NCBI GenBank assembly: GCA_902464405.1
Contig: CABQJD010000004.1
Coordinates: forward strand, 1 to 64,000
Source of the DNA: an uncultured Actinomycetaceae bacterium
GTDB lineage: Bacteria; Actinomycetota; Actinomycetes; Actinomycetales; Actinomycetaceae
DNA length: 64,000 nucleotides
Reading direction: 5' to 3'
This document shows, in pieces, positions 32,999 to 41,750 of this stretch. The notes under the pieces were generated by a model that saw only the letters and a program-made list of their open reading frames with translations, made no database searches and was not told the origin of the DNA. Position 1 is the stretch's first letter, and each line of letters opens with the position of its first letter. A program made the translations under genes and the position numbers.

Positions 32999-33790
32999 GC
33001 GGCTGTCTCCTATCTGCACGGATAATCCGCGCTCGGTTTCCTGCGCTTCGCGGTATGCGAAACGCCCTGGTGCGCATCGTCTCCCACACAGACGTCGAGC
33101 CCTCGCAATCCAGCTAGTGCCGTCAAGCGCGGTTTACTCTCACATCCAACCGAAGGGAGCCGTCCTGAATCGACGAGCGACGATTGAGCTACCGAAGTAT
33201 TCTTTACCGCTCATTTTTCAGGGAAGCACACGCGATTTGATTACTTGCCGCCATGCCCCTATCGACGTATATCGATATACAAAAGCACAGCCGTTCAAGT
33301 TTATCGGAAAATAGCTAAATTTCGCCAATTGTGAAGAGATCTTTACTATGAGATTTCACGCACGGGACGCAAATTCACCCCTTATCTACTCACTATACTC
33401 GCAAAGGGATATGCGCCTTTATATGTGACCCGTATATGAGCCCTGTATGTGGGAGGTGCGAAAATACGCTTCCTTAACTTCTAAGCTAATAAACGTACCG
33501 AAACTTCTAAACTAATAAACGTACCGAGCAGTTAGCAGTACGTAGGCTTTCGAATGCGTGACTACACGTACACTCCCCTACCTATCTTCCAGAAACCTAT
33601 CTTTCCAAGAACCTCGCACACCTACGCAGATCAATAATCCTTTGCTAAACATCTGGCAGTATCTCGCACTCTCACAGATCTTATGCCCGTGGATCTGCGC
33701 GTGTTGTCCTCAGCTCTTGAAGATGCAGTGACTATCCACAGATATTTATGCACTCAGCACACAATACTTGCGATCTTGCATACTGCCTCT
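32999..33790. other. Long divergent region between rpsB and M23 peptidase gene
   Basis: About 790 bp with no supported gene. The rpsB side (to about 33300) is GC-richer and probably carries a long rpsB leader. A 26-bp tandem repeat lies at 33476-33527. The M23 end has CATACT 6 nt before its ATG. Confidence 0.5.
33476..33527. repeat. 26-bp tandem duplication
   Basis: Two adjacent copies starting AACTTCTAA and ending AACGTACCGA (33476-33501 and 33502-33527) differ at one base. Located in the rpsB-M23 intergenic region. Confidence 0.85.
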
Positions 33791-34366
33791 ATGAATACTC
33801 TCATTTCTCTCGTATCGGCTCTCTCGTTAGCGAGCGCAGCGCTCACAGGCGCAGCAAGCAGCCATACCTTTGGTGACGCGAACGCCGCATCTGCAGTTCA
33901 CGTCACTCTCACTGCCAGTAAGGCACCTCAACGCGCACAGATTCAATACTCACAGAGAAATAGCTTCTACCAATCCCCGACAGGAAGCGAACCAACAATC
34001 CTCACCAAATTTTCCCCAGGGAAAAATAACTGGAATCCGGGGCATCGCGGCGTAGATATAGCAATGAACTCTGGTGAAACCGTCTATGCCAGCGCAAGCG
34101 GAAAAGTGATCTACGCAGGAATTCTCGTTAATAGAGAAATTGTATCGATTGAAGACAGCCGAGGAATACGCACAACCTATGAACCAGTGATTCCTGCAGT
34201 AAAAGCCGGGGATACCGTCAGCGCAGGAGATCCTATCGGCACAATCACAGGAACGCACTGCGGCAGTGGAATTGTCTGTCTACATTGGGGAGCTAAACGA
34301 GGAAGTGATTCATATATGAATCCAATGTGGCTGCTTCATCCACCATTCGTACGCCTGTTGAAATAG
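33791..34366 (+). CDS. M23-family metallopeptidase
   Basis: Secreted peptidoglycan endopeptidase-like protein, about 191 residues. Signal peptide MNTLISLVSALSLASAALTG, a linker, then the LytM/M23 domain: NPGHRGVDIAMNSGETVYA with the first zinc His and Asp, VSAGDPIGTITG and CLHWGAKRG with the second metal His. Two Cys (about 162 and 168, THCGSGIVC) may form a disulphide. ATG 33791 fits the signal peptide and has CATACT 6 nt upstream but no ribosome binding site; the frame is open to 33683. Its position next to rpsB is standard in actinobacteria. Confidence 0.82.
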   Translation: MNTLISLVSALSLASAALTGAASSHTFGDANAASAVHVTLTASKAPQRAQIQYSQRNSFYQSPTGSEPTILTKFSPGKNNWNPGHRGVDIAMNSGETVYASASGKVIYAGILVNREIVSIEDSRGIRTTYEPVIPAVKAGDTVSAGDPIGTITGTHCGSGIVCLHWGAKRGSDSYMNPMWLLHPPFVRLLK

Positions 34367-34718
34367 GAATACAACATCACATAGGCAATACTCTGGCTAT
34401 AGCAAAATTTATCGTGCGCGAGAAGGAGGCTAAAAACAATGTGAGTTTTATTCAGGAAATCAAGAACTTTACTGACGTGCAAGGAAACGCTTGAGTCTTG
34501 AAATCTAGCAACCTACCCGTCTGCATACAAAGAGTCTACAACAGGCAAGAAGAGCTTCACAGGTGCGGACTCCGAGCACGCTATGCACAGACACTAAGAA
34601 ACAATTCCTCACACGTACGCCCACTCGCGGCAGATAGCTTGCGCGGTCATGTATTCGATGAACAATCCCGCACACGTACGCTCCCCCGAGTGCGCTATGC
34701 TCACCATCAAGATTTTAT
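34367..34718. other. Intergenic region between M23 peptidase and xerC
   Basis: Convergent gap. AAGGAGG at 34423-34429 precedes an ATG-TGA minimal ORF and a 17-codon GTG ORF (34441-34494), too short to call. Loose repeats of CACACGTACGC occur near 34610 and 34672. Confidence 0.4.
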
Positions 34719-35828
34719 TTACGCCCGAGGATGAGCCTGCCCGAAGGCAGCTCTGAGGCGTTCAGCGCTCACATGAGTATAGCGCTGAGTTGTACCTATC
34801 GATGCGTGCCCTAAAAATTCTTGAACGCTCCTCAGATCTGAGCCGCCGTTAAGCATATGAGTTGCCGCCGAATGGCGTAAATCATGGGGAGATATTGCAG
34901 GAACTCCAGCATGAGCAGTTGCGTGATCCAGAATTATGCGAACAGTGCGCGGATCGAGCCTACCTCCTCGTGCCCCGAGAAACAGAGCGTTATACTCAGT
35001 CGTCACCATATCGTCTCGCACATCCAACCAGGCATCGAGAGCCGCGCGCGCAGGAATGCCAAAAGGAACCACCCGTTCCTTGTTTCCTTTTCCGATCACG
35101 CGAAGCGTATTATCCGGTTGCACATCCGAAAGATTCAGCCCAACAGCCTCAGATACACGCAAAGCCCCCGCATAGATCAACTCGATCAATGCCCAATTCC
35201 GAACTGCCGCAGAATCGATCTTCCTTGATTTCGGCTGAGCAGCTTGGTGAAAATAAGTAAGAAGCGCAGATACTTGAGCTTCGCTGAGAACTTGGGGAAG
35301 TTTGTTATCCGGGCGTGCAGAGCCTAAACGTAATCCAGCATCGACGTTCGTATAGAAGTTTTTATAAAGCCACGTTGAAAAAGTTCGGATCGCCGCGCTA
35401 TGCCTTGCTAAAGAAGCACGAGAATGCCCTGCTTGTGCACGAGTAGAGAGCCACGCTCTCAAATCAGCAAGTTCGAGTAGCGATAACTGATCGAGAAACG
35501 CCTCGCCACTTCCTTCACTATTTTCTGCTATTTCATGAGCACGTGCAGTTTCCCGAATGTCCGCTGCTTTGCGAACACCCGCAGTTTTATGCGCACCTGC
35601 AGTTTTATGAGCACCCATCGTTGCCATCGTTGCCAGCACGTGAGTATTCGCCGCCACCTTGGCATTCGCCGTCACGAAACTTCCTGAGTTTTCCCCCAAA
35701 AAATCCAGAAGTGAGGCAGCCTCAGCCATATATGCCCGAGCAGTATTTTCTGAATCACCACGACGAACGAGAAGTTCCTGCCCGAACTCCTGCACAATTC
35801 TATCTGCCGCCTCGCGCGCACTTTCCAT
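34719..35828 (-). CDS. xerC: Tyrosine recombinase XerC, with repeat insertion
   Basis: Resolves chromosome dimers at dif with XerD. 369 residues against about 300 normally. Catalytic residues: Arg in GALRVSEA, Lys in GKGNKERVVP, His-x-x-Arg in SPHDLRHSAATHML, His in LGHASIGTTQ and the nucleophile Tyr in TQRYTHV. The N-terminal core-binding domain is split by an insertion of about 55 residues (around 52-107) that includes GAHKTA-GAHKTA-GVRKAA, encoded by 18-bp tandem repeats (35581-35616). The insertion lies between the first helix and the rest of the SAM-like domain, probably an outside loop. Start ATG 35828. Confidence 0.88.
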   Translation of the reverse strand: MESAREAADRIVQEFGQELLVRRGDSENTARAYMAEAASLLDFLGENSGSFVTANAKVAANTHVLATMATMGAHKTAGAHKTAGVRKAADIRETARAHEIAENSEGSGEAFLDQLSLLELADLRAWLSTRAQAGHSRASLARHSAAIRTFSTWLYKNFYTNVDAGLRLGSARPDNKLPQVLSEAQVSALLTYFHQAAQPKSRKIDSAAVRNWALIELIYAGALRVSEAVGLNLSDVQPDNTLRVIGKGNKERVVPFGIPARAALDAWLDVRDDMVTTEYNALFLGARGGRLDPRTVRIILDHATAHAGVPAISPHDLRHSAATHMLNGGSDLRSVQEFLGHASIGTTQRYTHVSAERLRAAFGQAHPRA

Positions 35829-35877
35829 AGAATCAATCTATCTGCTCTCAATAAATTTAGCACGCTCATTTTCTCAC

Positions 35878-37131
35878 CTAGTTCGTAGACTTGACCCATT
35901 TACCATGCCGCTGAGTGACCATGCCGAGCAATAAAAGCTTCCCTAATCCCGCTCTCGCTTCTTCCACAGTGACTCCTGCAGATAAACTGATCTTTTCGAT
36001 AGAAGCAGGCTGCATTTTCGGCACTGCATCAAAAATTTTCTGCCCATCAGCACCAATGGACGATGCGGGAGGGGAGAAAAAATCTTGCTCACCGCCAATC
36101 GGCATTTCGAGCTGTGCACCTATAGGAGCTGCTAGCTCTCTCACGTGAGCCACGCTACTAATCAACGTTCCGCCATTTCGAATCAGCTCATGGCAACCAG
36201 CTGAGTTTAGCGAATCGATAGAGCCTGGAACAGCCCCTACAGGGCGCCCAATTTCTAAAGCTGCACGAGCCGTGTTTAAAGCTCCAGAGCGCACTGGAGC
36301 TTCAATGACGATAGTCGCTCGGCTGAAAGCAGCTATCAGACGATTCCTTAGCAAAAAACGATGAGCGTGAGGTGCAGAGCCTAGAGGAAATTCGGAGATC
36401 ACAAGACCTCCACCTTTCCATATCTTTTCGTATAGCTCCCTATGAGAAAGAGGGTACACACGATCAACTCCAGCTGCAGAAAATATAACGGTTGAGCCTT
36501 TAGCTAGAAGAGCTCCTTTATGTGCCGCAGCGTCAATCCCAAAAGCTCCGCCCGAAACAATCGTAAAATTTTGAGCTAATTCGTAGGAAAAATCTACAGC
36601 AGTTCGAACACCCCGATTACTTGCAGCGCGCGAACCGACAATCGATATTGTAGGGCGAGCACGTGCCCCTAAAATTTCTTGGCACATATCAAACTCGCCT
36701 CGCACCCACAGCATATACGGTGCCCGATCTCCCAGATCGTTAATCATTGCAGGCCATAAATCATCGCTTGGCAGAAACACTCGCGCACCAAGTTTCTCTA
36801 GAGAACGACACCTCGATTCGGCGCATTGACGCCATGAACCTCCATTAGCACGCAGAAGCTCCTCATATTTACGCAGCCATACAGAGTAACTTTTACCGGC
36901 AATTTCCTCTAGATCTGTATCCTTCGCGCGTAGACGATCTAGAGCGCCTTCGAAGCCGAAACGCCCAATTGCTGCAGCCCCTCGAATATCTGCGCTTTCT
37001 ACGATATAGCTCCACGCAATAGCTGCCGCACGTTCGTCGCTGAGTTCGCAGAGAGATGTTGAGAATTGAATCGGGCGATCAACGCAAGACGATGCTTCTC
37101 CGGCAGATGCGCAAATTTCACTATTCCCCAT
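35878..37131 (-). CDS. dprA: DNA-processing protein DprA
   Basis: Protects incoming single-stranded DNA and loads RecA in natural transformation. About 417 residues: an N-terminal SAM-like part, the Rossmann core (about 125-340) with SIVGSRAASNRGVRTA, IVSGGAFGIDAAAHKGAL, SEFPLGSAPHAHRF and FSRATIVIEAPVRSGALNTA, and a C-terminal winged-helix domain (ISLSAGVTVEEARAGLGKLL). ATG 37131 sits 7 nt after GGAGGAG and inside the end of comM (11-nt overlap), so it is translationally coupled. Confidence 0.92.
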   Translation of the reverse strand: MGNSEICASAGEASSCVDRPIQFSTSLCELSDERAAAIAWSYIVESADIRGAAAIGRFGFEGALDRLRAKDTDLEEIAGKSYSVWLRKYEELLRANGGSWRQCAESRCRSLEKLGARVFLPSDDLWPAMINDLGDRAPYMLWVRGEFDMCQEILGARARPTISIVGSRAASNRGVRTAVDFSYELAQNFTIVSGGAFGIDAAAHKGALLAKGSTVIFSAAGVDRVYPLSHRELYEKIWKGGGLVISEFPLGSAPHAHRFLLRNRLIAAFSRATIVIEAPVRSGALNTARAALEIGRPVGAVPGSIDSLNSAGCHELIRNGGTLISSVAHVRELAAPIGAQLEMPIGGEQDFFSPPASSIGADGQKIFDAVPKMQPASIEKISLSAGVTVEEARAGLGKLLLLGMVTQRHGKWVKSTN

Positions 37132-38674
37132 ATATCTCATCTCCTCCTCGCAACGTAAATGCCGCCGCTATATCTTCATCAGATGGGATTTCATGCGAAC
37201 GAATATCCGCAATACTCCATGCCACTCGGCGCATACGATCTAATCCACGCAGACTTATCTGCCCAAGAGCGAGCTGGCGATCGATGATCTGCTCCATACT
37301 CGGGGAAAATTTCGTGTATCGCCTCAGCCACGATCCGGGAATCTGACTATTCGTGTGCAGTGGAGAAGGTGAATCAATTGCCTCTAAACGTTTGCTGCTG
37401 CGTTCACGCGCCTGCTCAATCACCTCGCGAGCGCCCTGCGTCGTCATCGTACTTCCTGCGGCAAGCTGTGCTTTTGATGGACGATTAAGCACTAATCGAA
37501 TATCAAACCTATCTCGAATAGGCCCACCCAAATTGCTTCGATACGTGGCACGCTCATGAGCTTTACACACGCACAAGCCATGCTCGTCAAGGGCATGGCC
37601 GCAACGGCAAGGATTAGCGGCAGCAATCAGTTGAAAGCGAGCTGGATAACGTACATGAGCTTTAGTTCGATGAAGATCCACCCACCCGGTTTCCATTGGT
37701 TGGCGCAAAGCCTGAATAGATCGCGCAGAAAATTCTGGAAACTCATCGCAAAAGAGAACTCCATTATGCGCGAAAGTGACGGCACCCGGGCTTGGTATCC
37801 CAGCTCCGCCGCCCACAAGAGCTGGAGTGGAAGCGCTATGATGCGGAGCTGCAAGAGGGCGGCATCTTGGCAATTCCGTCACCCGCATACCACCTAGAGA
37901 ACGAATCGCGGCTACTTCCACTGCTTCACGCTCGGAAAGCGGAGGAAGAATTGCTGGAAAACGTTGAGCAAGCATCGATTTCCCCACTCCCGGAGGCCCT
38001 ACCATCTGCACATGATGCCCGCCAACTGCCGCTACCATCAACGCCCAGATCGCTTCATTTTGCCCATAGACATCACTCATATCTCCAGAGCTATCTTCTG
38101 CAAAAAGATCGGCAGAATTATGCTCTGGATATGAATATTGGGCTATCTCAAATTTGGCGTGAGATGCACCCAGCATTCCTGCCATCTGCCCTAAGTGAGC
38201 AACAGGAATGACCTGCAGACCAGGAACTAATCGCGCTTCTTCAACATTAGCTTGAGGCACGTACAGGTGCGTGAATCCTTGCTGCACAGCGCCCAACGCA
38301 CACGGCAGAACTCCGCGAACTGCACGCACAGAGCCATCCAACCCAAGCTCTCCAATCACTGCAGCAGTACGCGGTAGTGTGCGATAACCCAGCGCACCAA
38401 AAATCGCACTAGCAATTGCTAAATCGTAGCCACTGCCAGACTTTTCAGTATCTGCAGGAGAAAGGTTGAGAGTGAGTTTTTGATTTGGCCATTGAATTCC
38501 GATATGAGAAAAACTTGCCCGCAACCGCTCCTTCGCTTCATGTACAGCAGCATCCGCCAGCCCGACAATACTCACGCTTGGCAGCCCTGCAAGCAAAGCC
38601 GCCTCAACGAGCACTCTTCGAGCCTCAAGACCACGTAAACTTACGCTCATTGCGCTGCCTACGATCGGCTGCAT
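37121..38674 (-). CDS. comM: ComM/YifB family Mg chelatase-like AAA ATPase
   Basis: Hexameric helicase promoting branch migration during transformation-type recombination. 517 residues: N-terminal Lon-S5-like domain (1-170, NLSPADTEKSGSGYDLAIA), AAA domain with Walker A VGPPGVGKSMLAQR, Walker B GVLFCDEFPEF and ANPCRCG, then a Cys cluster (CRCG..LCVC) and C-terminal domain. The start overlaps the yraN stop (TGATG), and the end overlaps dprA: yraN-comM-dprA form one coupled operon. Confidence 0.93.
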   Translation of the reverse strand: MQPIVGSAMSVSLRGLEARRVLVEAALLAGLPSVSIVGLADAAVHEAKERLRASFSHIGIQWPNQKLTLNLSPADTEKSGSGYDLAIASAIFGALGYRTLPRTAAVIGELGLDGSVRAVRGVLPCALGAVQQGFTHLYVPQANVEEARLVPGLQVIPVAHLGQMAGMLGASHAKFEIAQYSYPEHNSADLFAEDSSGDMSDVYGQNEAIWALMVAAVGGHHVQMVGPPGVGKSMLAQRFPAILPPLSEREAVEVAAIRSLGGMRVTELPRCRPLAAPHHSASTPALVGGGAGIPSPGAVTFAHNGVLFCDEFPEFSARSIQALRQPMETGWVDLHRTKAHVRYPARFQLIAAANPCRCGHALDEHGLCVCKAHERATYRSNLGGPIRDRFDIRLVLNRPSKAQLAAGSTMTTQGAREVIEQARERSSKRLEAIDSPSPLHTNSQIPGSWLRRYTKFSPSMEQIIDRQLALGQISLRGLDRMRRVAWSIADIRSHEIPSDEDIAAAFTLRGGDEIYGE

Positions 38675-39090
38675 CACTGCACGTCTTTCACGTGATTCAC
38701 ACTGTACTGATCAGCGTGAACAACGACGCCCACTACATCTACAGCAATATTTCTCACTTCTGCTTGCAGGCGCGCAGCTCCGACGCCCATGCACCACTGA
38801 CCAATGAGAGAACGCAGGCGAGCAAGTTTAACGGGAATAATCGCTTCTTCAGGCGTACCGGTAGAGACTATTCCCAAAGTGCAAGCTCTACGAGTTTTAA
38901 CTTCAACTGCAACAACTGCCTCACGCTGAGGATCGTAAGCAACAATATCTAGCTCTCCTCCGCATCCACGCCAGTTGCGATCAAGAATTCTATAATCATT
39001 GGCACGCAGATAGGTTTCCGCACACTTTTCACCCCAAGCACCTAAATCGCGGCGAGACATTCTCTGAGCTTGCTCGATGAGCTGATTCAT
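38674..39090 (-). CDS. yraN: YraN family endonuclease-like protein
   Basis: 138 residues of the UPF0102 group with a nuclease-like fold. The pattern GEKCAETYLRANDYRILDRN, then GGELDIVAYD and AVVAVEVKTRR gives the E-x(n)-ELD-x(n)-EVK residues. Biochemical role unsettled; always near comM-dprA in actinobacteria. ATG 39090 with AAAGGAGG 8 nt upstream. Confidence 0.9.
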   Translation of the reverse strand: MNQLIEQAQRMSRRDLGAWGEKCAETYLRANDYRILDRNWRGCGGELDIVAYDPQREAVVAVEVKTRRACTLGIVSTGTPEEAIIPVKLARLRSLIGQWCMGVGAARLQAEVRNIAVDVVGVVVHADQYSVNHVKDVQ

Positions 39091-39340
39091 AACGAAACCT
39101 CCTTTTTATGTGGTTTCGATTTCAACACATCTGCAGGTGCACGCGATCAGAGCATAATTACTTGTGGATATTCATGGTATATCCGTGCTATGCGAACAAC
39201 TCGCAAGCGCACATACCGCCACTCCCTCTCACCTCTCTCATATCCCGTCTCGCTTCGCTCAAGCTTATACAGCATTCATAAAAAGCTCACCGCAGCAATC
39301 GCCTTGCTCCAATCTTCTTGCCGAAATTTCCTTGCTTCAG

Positions 39341-39826
39341 CTACTTTTCCAGAGCGTCACGTTGAACATTTCTTTTTTTAATTTCATTTTCCAGAATTTT
39401 CATATTGCGCCGCGCACGCACATAAATACATACCCAAATCAGCGCATAAACAGCGAAGAAGACGCACAGACTTCCAAGCAGCTCCTGAGGCGTGCTTGAC
39501 CACCAATGCAGATACGTGCCTGCCAGCAGTACACACAGCATCATGACGCTTATATGCCGAAAAGTATTAAACAACAACGAATATTTCTCGTTGTCATAAA
39601 TACGTGCACTAATAAGCGATGCTATACCCAATGCCGCATAAATAATACGTTCAATAAGCACAGCGAAATGAGGGGAGGAAAATGCCGCAATAAAACTTGG
39701 CACACCTGGTGAATAATACGATCCTCCTTGAGCAAAAGAAAAAATAAGCTCTATAGTTGTGCCAATGGTAATTCCAGCACACGCAGCAAGAAGAATGCTA
39801 GTAAAAGTAGATTTTTGGTTTTTCAT
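39341..39826 (-). CDS. DUF3021 family membrane protein
   Basis: About 161 residues with four hydrophobic helices (about 10-30, 50-70, 80-105 and 112-135) and a charged C-terminal tail. Length, helix spacing and position directly after a LytTR regulator match DUF3021, membrane proteins that often act as partners or inhibitors of such regulators. ATG 39826 has GAGGAT 8 nt upstream; the frame is open to 39859. Confidence 0.7.
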   Translation of the reverse strand: MKNQKSTFTSILLAACAGITIGTTIELIFSFAQGGSYYSPGVPSFIAAFSSPHFAVLIERIIYAALGIASLISARIYDNEKYSLLFNTFRHISVMMLCVLLAGTYLHWWSSTPQELLGSLCVFFAVYALIWVCIYVRARRNMKILENEIKKRNVQRDALEK

Positions 39827-39925
39827 GGGAATATCCTCAGGTTCAAGAAAAATTAGCAATGTAAGAGAAAATAGATACTAGGCACATATCAAGCCCAGGC
39901 GACGTAAAACTTTCAATGCAGAGTA

Positions 39926-40387
39926 TTACAAACCTAAACACTTTTTGAAGTGTGGAAGCTGTCTGCGAGAAACAAAGCATTTCGTATCGTCTTTAAGCCG
40001 CAAACTAATCGTGCCCGATATAGAAAGATCAAGATTTTTTATCGCCGAAAAACTGACGATTTCAGATTGAGAAATACGCACAAAATCTTTGCTCGCCAGC
40101 CACTCTTCGAGCTGATAAATTCTCGCTTTTACCAGCCAATCTCCATGCAGCGTATGAGCATAGACGCTCTTATCTTTCGTATAAAAAGATAAGATCGAAC
40201 GTATATCTAAAACTTTTGCTTGGCTGCCCTGCAGCCCAACGATGCGCTCTAGGCGGACTGAGGCGTCACCTCCCGAGAAAGACGAGACAATTTCTTGTAT
40301 CGCTTGAACTTGCGTATCAATCGCTTTCGCCGTCACCACAATTTCTGTCTCGGCAACGTTTGGATCGATATTCATCGTCAGCTTCAT
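39926..40387 (-). CDS. LytTR-type DNA-binding regulator
   Basis: 153 residues without a receiver domain. The C-terminal 100 residues are a LytTR domain: ILSFYTKDKSVYAHTLHGDW, ARIYQLEEWLASKDFVRISQ, ISLRLKDDTKCFVSRRQLP. It is predicted to bind promoter DNA directly, probably its own and that of the DUF3021 gene 67 bp downstream (from 39859); such pairs form autoregulated operons in Firmicutes and actinobacteria. ATG 40387 after AAAGGCGTGGA. Confidence 0.85.
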   Translation of the reverse strand: MKLTMNIDPNVAETEIVVTAKAIDTQVQAIQEIVSSFSGGDASVRLERIVGLQGSQAKVLDIRSILSFYTKDKSVYAHTLHGDWLVKARIYQLEEWLASKDFVRISQSEIVSFSAIKNLDLSISGTISLRLKDDTKCFVSRRQLPHFKKCLGL

Positions 40388-40681
40388 TCCACGCCTTTCG
40401 CAGACCATAAACGCTTATCTGCGGTATAGGATTCAATACCGCTAACACAATTTAGTAAAACGAATAACGGAAAGAAACTCAAAGCTACACAACTATCTGG
40501 TTATATTCTCGCGATAAGCGGTTAAAAATCCATCAGAGCTTTCACGCCTTGCCTATTTTCGAGCTTATCCGCTCCTGAGCTTATTCATTCCCACGTGCTT
40601 TTATTCCACGCGCTTTTATCTCAGAAAAAAATCAGCTCTGTTACAATGTGAAGCAATCTCGCATTACTACTCGTTAAAGCA
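40388..40681. other. Intergenic region with small duplications
   Basis: Plus-strand GTGCTTTTATTCCACGCGCTTTTAT (near 40595-40620) is a loose repeat. A direct repeat at 40661-40676 and 40679-40694 duplicates the last codons of the DUF2469 gene. No gene seen. Confidence 0.5.
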
Positions 40682-40694
40682 TTACTGCTCGTTG
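40661..40694. repeat. 16-bp direct repeat over a gene end
   Basis: GCATTACTACTCGTTA and GCATTACTGCTCGTTG, 2 bp apart, the second covering the DUF2469 stop region. Confidence 0.7.
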
Positions 40695-40999
40695 ATCCCT
40701 ATTTCGTTCACGATATCCGGCTTATTAAGCTCCTCTACGTTCACGTCTTTAAACGTGACGATTCGCGCTGAACGAATAAAGCGCGACGCGCGATAAATAT
40801 CCCATACCCATGCATCGGTGAGAGTTACCTCAAAGAAAATATCTCCCGCAGCAGAAGCACGCACATTCACATCTACATCATTAGCCAGATAAAATCGACG
40901 CTCTGTCTCAACCACATATCGAAACAAGCTCACCACATCACGATACTCACGATAAAGTGCTAGTTCCTGCTCTGATTCATAATTTTCCAGTTCACCCAT
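40682..40999 (-). CDS. DUF2469 family protein
   Basis: 105 residues, almost the exact length of this actinobacteria-specific family, beginning ENYESEQELALYREYRDVVS with VVETERRFYLANDVDV and FFEVTLTDAWVWDIYR. Its function is unknown; it is regularly next to rnhB. ATG 40999, 21 bp after the rnhB stop. Confidence 0.88.
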   Translation of the reverse strand: MGELENYESEQELALYREYRDVVSLFRYVVETERRFYLANDVDVNVRASAAGDIFFEVTLTDAWVWDIYRASRFIRSARIVTFKDVNVEELNKPDIVNEIGINEQ

Positions 41000-41020
41000 G
41001 CCACAAACTTTCGCACACTA

Positions 41021-41746
41021 TTAGACGCCAGGCAACCGCCACGCCGTACGATGCACAGAAGTCGCCCCATATTCCTTCAGCGCCGCTATATGAGCCGCGG
41101 AAGAATAGCCTTTATTTCTATCCCAATGATACTGAGGATACTTATCTGCGAGCGCCACCATATACGCATCGCGTTGAACTTTTGCAAAAACTGACGCCGC
41201 CGCTATCGCCGCACATTGGGCGTCTCCCTTGACGACTGTTCGCACCTCAATATCGGGCGGCTGCGGCACGTTTTCACAGAGCGCTTTACCATTCGCCGCA
41301 ACCTCAAAAAGCCCTGCCGGGCTCCACCAATTATGCGAACCGTCGAGCAGCACAGCATCAATCGCTATCTCTTGATTCTCGATTTTCTCAACAGCTCGTG
41401 CAGCAGCAATACGCAAGGTAGCAATAATTCCGTAGTCATTAATCTCACTTGGCTGAGCAGATCCGACGGCCCACGCCGCAACCCACTGCGAACACGGCTC
41501 AAACAATGCTTCACGAGCCGCTGCCGTCAGCTGTTTAGAATCGCGCAAGCCCGCAGGAAAAGAATCGGAGGTTTCATTGGTGACGATAGCGATTCCGACC
41601 GTCACCGGCCCCGCTAAAGAACCTCGTCCAACCTCATCGACCGCAGCGAGGCAGACGCGCTCACCGCAATCGTTGCGAGCGCACAACTCTCCGATATAGG
41701 TTTTTTCGATTGTTCTGCTGGGAACAATTCGGCTTTTACCTGCCAC
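41021..41746 (-). CDS. rnhB: Ribonuclease HII
   Basis: Cuts RNA in RNA-DNA hybrids and removes misincorporated ribonucleotides. About 241 residues. Active-site acids: DEVGRGSLAGPV (Asp-Glu), LLDGSHNWW (Asp) and KGDAQCAAIAAASVFAKVQRD (Asp). GTG 41746 is chosen because it follows the lepB stop region with GGAGTGA; the frame is open to 41824 through lepB, but that start lacks support. Between lepB and DUF2469 in the common order. Confidence 0.9.
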   Translation of the reverse strand: MAGKSRIVPSRTIEKTYIGELCARNDCGERVCLAAVDEVGRGSLAGPVTVGIAIVTNETSDSFPAGLRDSKQLTAAAREALFEPCSQWVAAWAVGSAQPSEINDYGIIATLRIAAARAVEKIENQEIAIDAVLLDGSHNWWSPAGLFEVAANGKALCENVPQPPDIEVRTVVKGDAQCAAIAAASVFAKVQRDAYMVALADKYPQYHWDRNKGYSSAAHIAALKEYGATSVHRTAWRLPGV

Positions 41747-41750
41747 ACAC

